From Rotaria sp. Silwood1 (taxonomy: Eukaryota > Rotifera > Eurotatoria > Philodinida > Philodinidae): a stretch of 64,000 nt of DNA. The notes beneath the pieces are model-generated. The model was not told where the DNA came from and searched no databases. It saw only the letters and a list, made by a program, of their open reading frames with translations. The DNA lies in NCBI GenBank assembly GCA_905250075.1, contig CAJNOP010000548.1:76099-140098 (forward strand). Reading direction: 5' to 3'. The translations under genes were made by a program, and so were the position numbers. Every line of letters begins with the position of its first letter. Position 1 is the first letter of the stretch. This document shows positions 59,960 to 64,000 of this stretch, one piece after another.

Positions 59960-60718
59960 TCAATTTCGATGATCGAGAAATGATCGGCTAGATGCAGCTG
60001 CTGGAGAGTCTAATTTCAAATATTGAAGATTTGGAATTGATTCTGAAAGGAAATATAAATGTTTAAATTTGGCTGAATGAAGTTTTAATATTAGTTTTGA
60101 TAAATGAATTAAATTTTCAATAGGTTTGTACATAATAATAGGATTGATATGTTTATAAGTTAAAAAGCCATTGAAATATCGAAGATAAGATGTATATGGA
60201 AGAATATCTGAAGAAAAGTAAATGAATGGCAAACTAGATTTTGATTCAATATCAAAATATTCTAAAGTAGATGTCGCTTTTTCATTATTTTTCTGCTCGT
60301 GAATTACAGAAGTAATATAAACTCGACCATGAACTTGTGATAGTTTAATTTGACAAGATTTCAATTGTGACATTCGTAGTCGAAAATCAATAACTAATTG
60401 TTCACGTATATTTGTCGCATATTGGAATATGATCAAAGAATAAAGAGACAAAAATAGATTTGGATTTTTCATTTTTAATAAATCATAATCATAATATTTT
60501 AAAGATTTTAATTGTTGTAAACAAATAGCTGATAAAAGAATATTAAGATTATTTTGATCAATTATTAATGTATAATATGATAGTAAATGATAATCAATTA
60601 ATAATCGATTAAAATATTGATTTAAATTATACAATGATTCAATTAATTCATTTACACAGAAATATTCAAATATGGAAATATGTAATTCACTACTCAAATC
60701 TTCGAATACAGATGGTTT
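59960..60718 (-). CDS. F-box-like protein, 5' end unresolved
   Basis: An open minus-strand frame of about 250 codons begins FEDLSSELHISIFEYFCVNE. This matches the F-box start (FE-x-LP-x-E-L-x-x-x-I-F-E-Y-L) that binds Skp1 in SCF ubiquitin ligases. The following NLNQYFNRLL and repeated Leu-rich segments (YDYDLLKMKNPNLFLSLYSL, LIHLSKLILKLHSAKFKHLY, SIPNLQYLKL) are of the kind seen in the many rotifer F-box/LRR-like proteins. No ATG lies in frame before the motif: the frame closes at a TGA at 60719-60721. A short upstream exon with the initiator is therefore likely. The P of the LP motif is S here. Substrate unknown. Confidence 0.65.
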   Translation of the reverse strand, partial: KPSVFEDLSSELHISIFEYFCVNELIESLYNLNQYFNRLLIDYHLLSYYTLIIDQNNLNILLSAICLQQLKSLKYYDYDLLKMKNPNLFLSLYSLIIFQYATNIREQLVIDFRLRMSQLKSCQIKLSQVHGRVYITSVIHEQKNNEKATSTLEYFDIESKSSLPFIYFSSDILPYTSYLRYFNGFLTYKHINPIIMYKPIENLIHLSKLILKLHSAKFKHLYFLSESIPNLQYLKLDSPAAASSRSFLDHRN

Positions 60719-61076
60719 TCATAGCGCCATCTTACATAAAAAAAACATGTAACTTTGTAAAAAGAAAAAGAGTTTTGCAAGTAATTGCGCAGCTGATTTC
60801 GTCATATTCTTCTCATATAAATTCGATAAGAAAGAGAAAAAAAAACTATTTACTGTATATCATAGTTCTAAGTAACTTAAGGAGTTGATGGTTCGTCAAT
60901 AACAAACTAATTATTTTTTATAGCAAATATTATGAATACAAAAAGCAAGAAAACGAACAAAACTATCGTTTTCAATGATATCATTTATCGATCAATAATG
61001 TTATTACGAAAGTATTATAAATGCCTTACCGAGTATTCTGATGCAAGATCTATCAATAACAAAAAAGAATTAAGAT
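60719..61076. other. intergenic DNA
   Basis: AT-rich region between the F-box-like gene and tRNA-Met. It would contain the undetected first exon and promoter of the F-box-like gene. At 61061-61068 the minus strand has a T run serving as the polymerase III terminator of the tRNA. Confidence 0.45.
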
Positions 61077-61146
61077 AGCAGTGGGTAGTTTTGATCTACC
61101 GTCCTCTGAGTTATGAATCCAGCGCTCTCCCACTGAGCTACACTGC
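61077..61146 (-). tRNA. tRNA-Met (anticodon CAT)
   Basis: The minus strand folds as a cloverleaf. The acceptor stem is GCAGTG/CACTGC, and the D arm is AGCTCAGTGGGAGAGC, with the A box. The anticodon arm is CTGGA-TTCATAA-CTCAG with anticodon CAT, and the T arm is GGTAG-ATCAAAA-CTACC. The discriminator is T. No intron. A T6 run about 10 bp past the 3' end fits polymerase III termination. The anticodon stem has a G-T and an A-C pair. An elongator Met tRNA is more likely than the initiator, but this is not certain. Confidence 0.88.
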
Positions 61147-62171
61147 TTGTACATCTTTTTTTGTTAAGGAATATTTTATATATTTACTAGATAAAGTGTT
61201 TGTTTCATATGACTTAGTAAATATATGTATCCCGAAAGAACAATTTCACACTCACATTCTCAAGATGTTTTGGAATAAAAAGGAATGGAAAGAAAAATTG
61301 AAAATAAATAAATATATATATATATCGTGACCATAAATCATCGAAGGAGAGAAACACAACGTCACAACACAACATATACAAATGATGTATAGTATGGAAT
61401 AGACACACACCAAACTCAAATTGTTTGGGTTTGCATAAGTTTGAGTTTGCATTCTTTTGTGTCTTAGAGGATGAAAGCTTCGATATCGGATCCAAACGAC
61501 CCCTATTCAATACCTCAAGTTGAATAAATCACAAGGATTTACGTTCAACTTATGTATAATTCCAGCGTTCGACTCAAACTTATACTTAAATTCAAACTTC
61601 CAAATAGTTTTGGTTTGTGTTTATCTTTGCTGCATGTGTAATGTAGAAGAAACCAACTTGGGGATGTGAATGTATGTGAGAGACGAATCAAATACTTACA
61701 GTTCAATTCTAACCGACATCTACAATCATCCGTGTAATCTATAAAACTTTTATATATCTGTGGAGTCTGCGTTTACTACCACAATATAGAAAATAAAACG
61801 ATCAAAAAGATTCGATTATGAATGAATTTCGAGCTGACCAATCAGAAAACAGCTAGTGAGTGTTACTTTGATACTAAAGTTCTTTCAAAAATGAGGTAAA
61901 TGATAAAATATCGCATTTCTGTTGCTTTTTTTTTCAACTAAAGCGTATTCATTTTACTGTTATCAGTTATTAAACACAACATCATCTTTCTTTTTCTTTA
62001 TTACATTAAATTTAGTTCAGAACATAAAATGGTCTAAATCGAGTTTCTTCATAAATGCACCAAACATTTTTCGTCACGACTTTTTTTTTTCTAAATGAAT
62101 CAATTCGTTCTCAAGTCTACTGTTCTATGTAAAACATAGAATTTTTCTTCTTGCAATCAATCTGTATCGTA
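61147..62171. other. intergenic DNA with a possible degenerate MITE
   Basis: At 61406-61622 caaactcaaattgtttgggt... on the left resembles the reverse complement of ...caaatagttttggtttg on the right, a weak inverted repeat. Short (TA)n lies at 61313-61325. No gene recognised. Confidence 0.4.
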
Positions 62172-63131
62172 ATGTTGAGTTTTAGATCAATGATTCCTTC
62201 TTTACGATGTTTATTCCTATACTTTTACTTCATCTTCAATGCTATCAATTCCCTACAAACAGTTCCAAACGGGTATTTACTAGGAGCATCATATGATCCT
62301 GTATCATCATCGAACTCATTATTCAAAATTGATCCATTAAGCGGAAAATTTACACTTTTCACACCTTTAACGAATTACAAAGCATACGATGTTACTTATG
62401 ATTTTATTCATAAAATTTTCTATGTTTTTGGTAGTGAAGCAACGTTAGAAAAAGAAGCAGCATTGTCAGTGGCCATAGTTAATCCATTCAATGGCACAAA
62501 AAAATATCGAACAATTACGACAGAACGTTATGCCGAACTATTTGGTTTACGTGTTGATAGTAGTACAGGAAAATTATACTCAGTACAAATGGATGACGCA
62601 TTAGAAAATCCGACAAGTATCGTTCAGATAGATCCAAGTAATTTTATAGCGAAACGATGGGTAAATATAAGCAAAGCCAGTGGTGTACAACCTGATTCTA
62701 TGGCAATCTTTTTTAATTCAACGGTTCATCAATATTTTGTAACAGTGCCCTATGATTCTGATTATCTTGTTGGTATTGATGTCGTTAAACGAAAAATAAT
62801 CAGTGAAATAACCAATTCAAATTTACCAGCTTATTTATGTTATGATAATAAAACGAATGCTTTTTATGGTATGGAGATTTTCCAGACAGAACGTGGCTGT
62901 CGTTTAGTGCGTTTAAATCCATATAATGGTACAATGGAGATTTTATCCAAAGATTTTAAAGATTATGAACCATCGACTGGTGCTTGTCATGAAGGATATT
63001 ATTTTACAATGATTGTCGAGGGTCTAGATAAACAAAATATTGTCACATTTGATTTAAGCAATAAAGCCAAAATAATTGCAAATAAACCAGCACAAGAATA
63101 TTTAGATTCATTTGCATTTGTCCCACTTTAG
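62172..63131 (+). CDS. secreted beta-propeller-like protein, unknown function
   Basis: A single exon of 319 codons from the ATG at 62172. A second in-frame ATG at 62190 gives a cleaner signal peptide (MIPSLRCLFLYFYFIFNAIN), so either may start it. The mature part repeats a pattern of about 45 residues. Each has a hydrophobic strand, then a polar turn with D-P-x-x-G or N-P-x-N-G (FKIDPLSGKFTLF, AIVNPFNGTKKY, VQIDPSNFIAKRW, VRLNPYNGTMEIL), like six- or seven-bladed propellers of the YVTN/SMP-30 kind. Several N-glycosylation sequons (NGT, NIS, NST) fit secretion. No catalytic residues can be assigned. The frame is intact and no intron is seen. Confidence 0.7.
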   Translation: MLSFRSMIPSLRCLFLYFYFIFNAINSLQTVPNGYLLGASYDPVSSSNSLFKIDPLSGKFTLFTPLTNYKAYDVTYDFIHKIFYVFGSEATLEKEAALSVAIVNPFNGTKKYRTITTERYAELFGLRVDSSTGKLYSVQMDDALENPTSIVQIDPSNFIAKRWVNISKASGVQPDSMAIFFNSTVHQYFVTVPYDSDYLVGIDVVKRKIISEITNSNLPAYLCYDNKTNAFYGMEIFQTERGCRLVRLNPYNGTMEILSKDFKDYEPSTGACHEGYYFTMIVEGLDKQNIVTFDLSNKAKIIANKPAQEYLDSFAFVPL

Positions 63132-63263
63132 TTACAACATATTTTTGTATCGTTCTGTGTTTCATTGCAATAAAAACTCAATTAGATTTCTATATAGATG
63201 TTTATTATGAAGAGAATTTAGGGGTACACTGATGTTAGATTATTGTTCGGTGATATTTAAGTA

Positions 63264-63416
63264 AGAGGGTGTGGGTGTGGGTGTGGGTGGGTGTGCGTGT
63301 GGGTGTTGTTGTACTCAAATACGGTGCCTATCCCCACACACCCACATCCCCACCCCCCCCCCCCGACACACCCCACACACCCACACCCACCCACATCCAC
63401 CCACACCCACACCCCA
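63264..63416. repeat. telomere-like inverted array
   Basis: The G-rich arm gagggtgtgggtgtgggtgt... runs to about 63306. A spacer (tgttgtactcaaatacggtgcctatc) and a longer C-rich arm follow, with a run of about 14 C and CCCACACCCACC units. It lies 130 bp downstream of the propeller-like gene. Confidence 0.88.
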
Positions 63417-64000
63417 TCTATTTGTGAATAGTAGGATTGCAATCGATTCATAGTTTGTTACAAATAAATATGATAGAAATTTTCTAGAATGTATGATCCA
63501 TCTGCTGATGCAATTGTATTAATTCACTGAAAGAAGATTCTCCTGCTTTCATTGATAAGAACTCAGGATATAACGACTCCTCCTTATGTATCAGTTTCAG
63601 TCGGCTTGAATATCTGGTGAGATGTTTGACAAAATCAGAATCCGGATCTTTGTACCCGTTCAAACTGAGTTTTACACATCTTTTCAAGTGTACGCAAATG
63701 ACTAATAGTAAAGTGATCTTTGTGCAAAAAACCTATGCCTCTATTAATGTTATATACGATATCTTTAGGTAAATGTCAATACAGTATTCGCATAACTTGG
63801 GACCTATGAATTTAATCTGAATAGTGTAAAAGAATTGGGATTTAATTTTTAAAGAGAATATCGTGAAAGATCCTCGTAAAAGGTTAAGATTATATATGTA
63901 TATATATATGAATCAGTTTATTGTGATAAATGCAAATGATGAGACTATGCACTGCTTCTTCTATTATTCTGTGGTTGTTGGTTGTCCATAAAAGTGATGA
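63417..64000. other. unassigned sequence at window edge
   Basis: A minus frame at 63687-63484 (SFSELIQLHQQMDHTF at its end) is coding-like. It could be the 3' exon of a gene or relic extending from the array, but I do not recognise it. The remaining sequence is AT-rich without features. Confidence 0.35.

Overview
The window looks like nuclear DNA of a bdelloid rotifer (Adineta/Rotaria type; species not determinable from sequence alone). It is very AT-rich. Its genes have short GT-AG introns, mostly about 50-70 bp. The gene content fits: rhodopsin-class GPCRs, an R-S-ExE ADP-ribosyltransferase, an NHL beta-propeller protein, a DUF4243/questin-oxidase-like protein and a GRDP-like protein. The window is also littered with arrays of TGTGGG/CCCACA, which as I recall is the bdelloid telomeric repeat.

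Layout. 0-15 kb is nearly gene-free, with one GPCR (minus, 1.6-2.7 kb), a hAT-type MITE, a tRNA-SINE and a Tc1/mariner relic beside a 100-N gap. 15.4-18.8 kb holds a complete seven-exon type II phosphatidylinositol 4-kinase. 18.8-25.2 kb is gene-poor. 25-31 kb has an ADP-ribosyltransferase, a GC-rich hAT MITE with perfect 8-bp target duplications, a second SINE copy and an NHL-repeat gene with one premature stop. 32.3-35.3 kb is a graveyard: a CCT-eta pseudogene and an LRR relic. 35.9-38.5 kb has an intronless questin-oxidase-like gene and a second GPCR. 40.8-42 kb is an alkaline phosphatase pseudogene ending at the longest telomere-like array. 43.3-47.6 kb has a GRDP-like gene and an almost intact Tc5-like transposon with 216-bp inverted repeats and TTA target duplications. 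49.3-51.7 kb is a five-exon CorA magnesium transporter. 54.5-55.3 kb is a broken gene of unknown function. 58-63 kb has a MAPEG enzyme, a truncated GPCR, an F-box-like gene, tRNA-Met(CAT) and a secreted propeller-like protein.

The most unusual signal is a set of about twelve imperfect palindromes dispersed from 21.8 to 63.4 kb. Each has a G-rich TGTGGG-like arm followed by a C-rich arm, always in that order (the polarity of a head-to-head telomere fusion). Several carry AGGRTG...CAYCCT ends. Three coding relics (LRR, alkaline phosphatase, GPCR) stop where one of these arrays begins. They could be scars of breakage healed with telomeric DNA, or a foldback element family that has adopted telomeric repeat. 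The intact genes are unrelated housekeeping, signalling and enzyme genes, and nothing suggests they work as one pathway.
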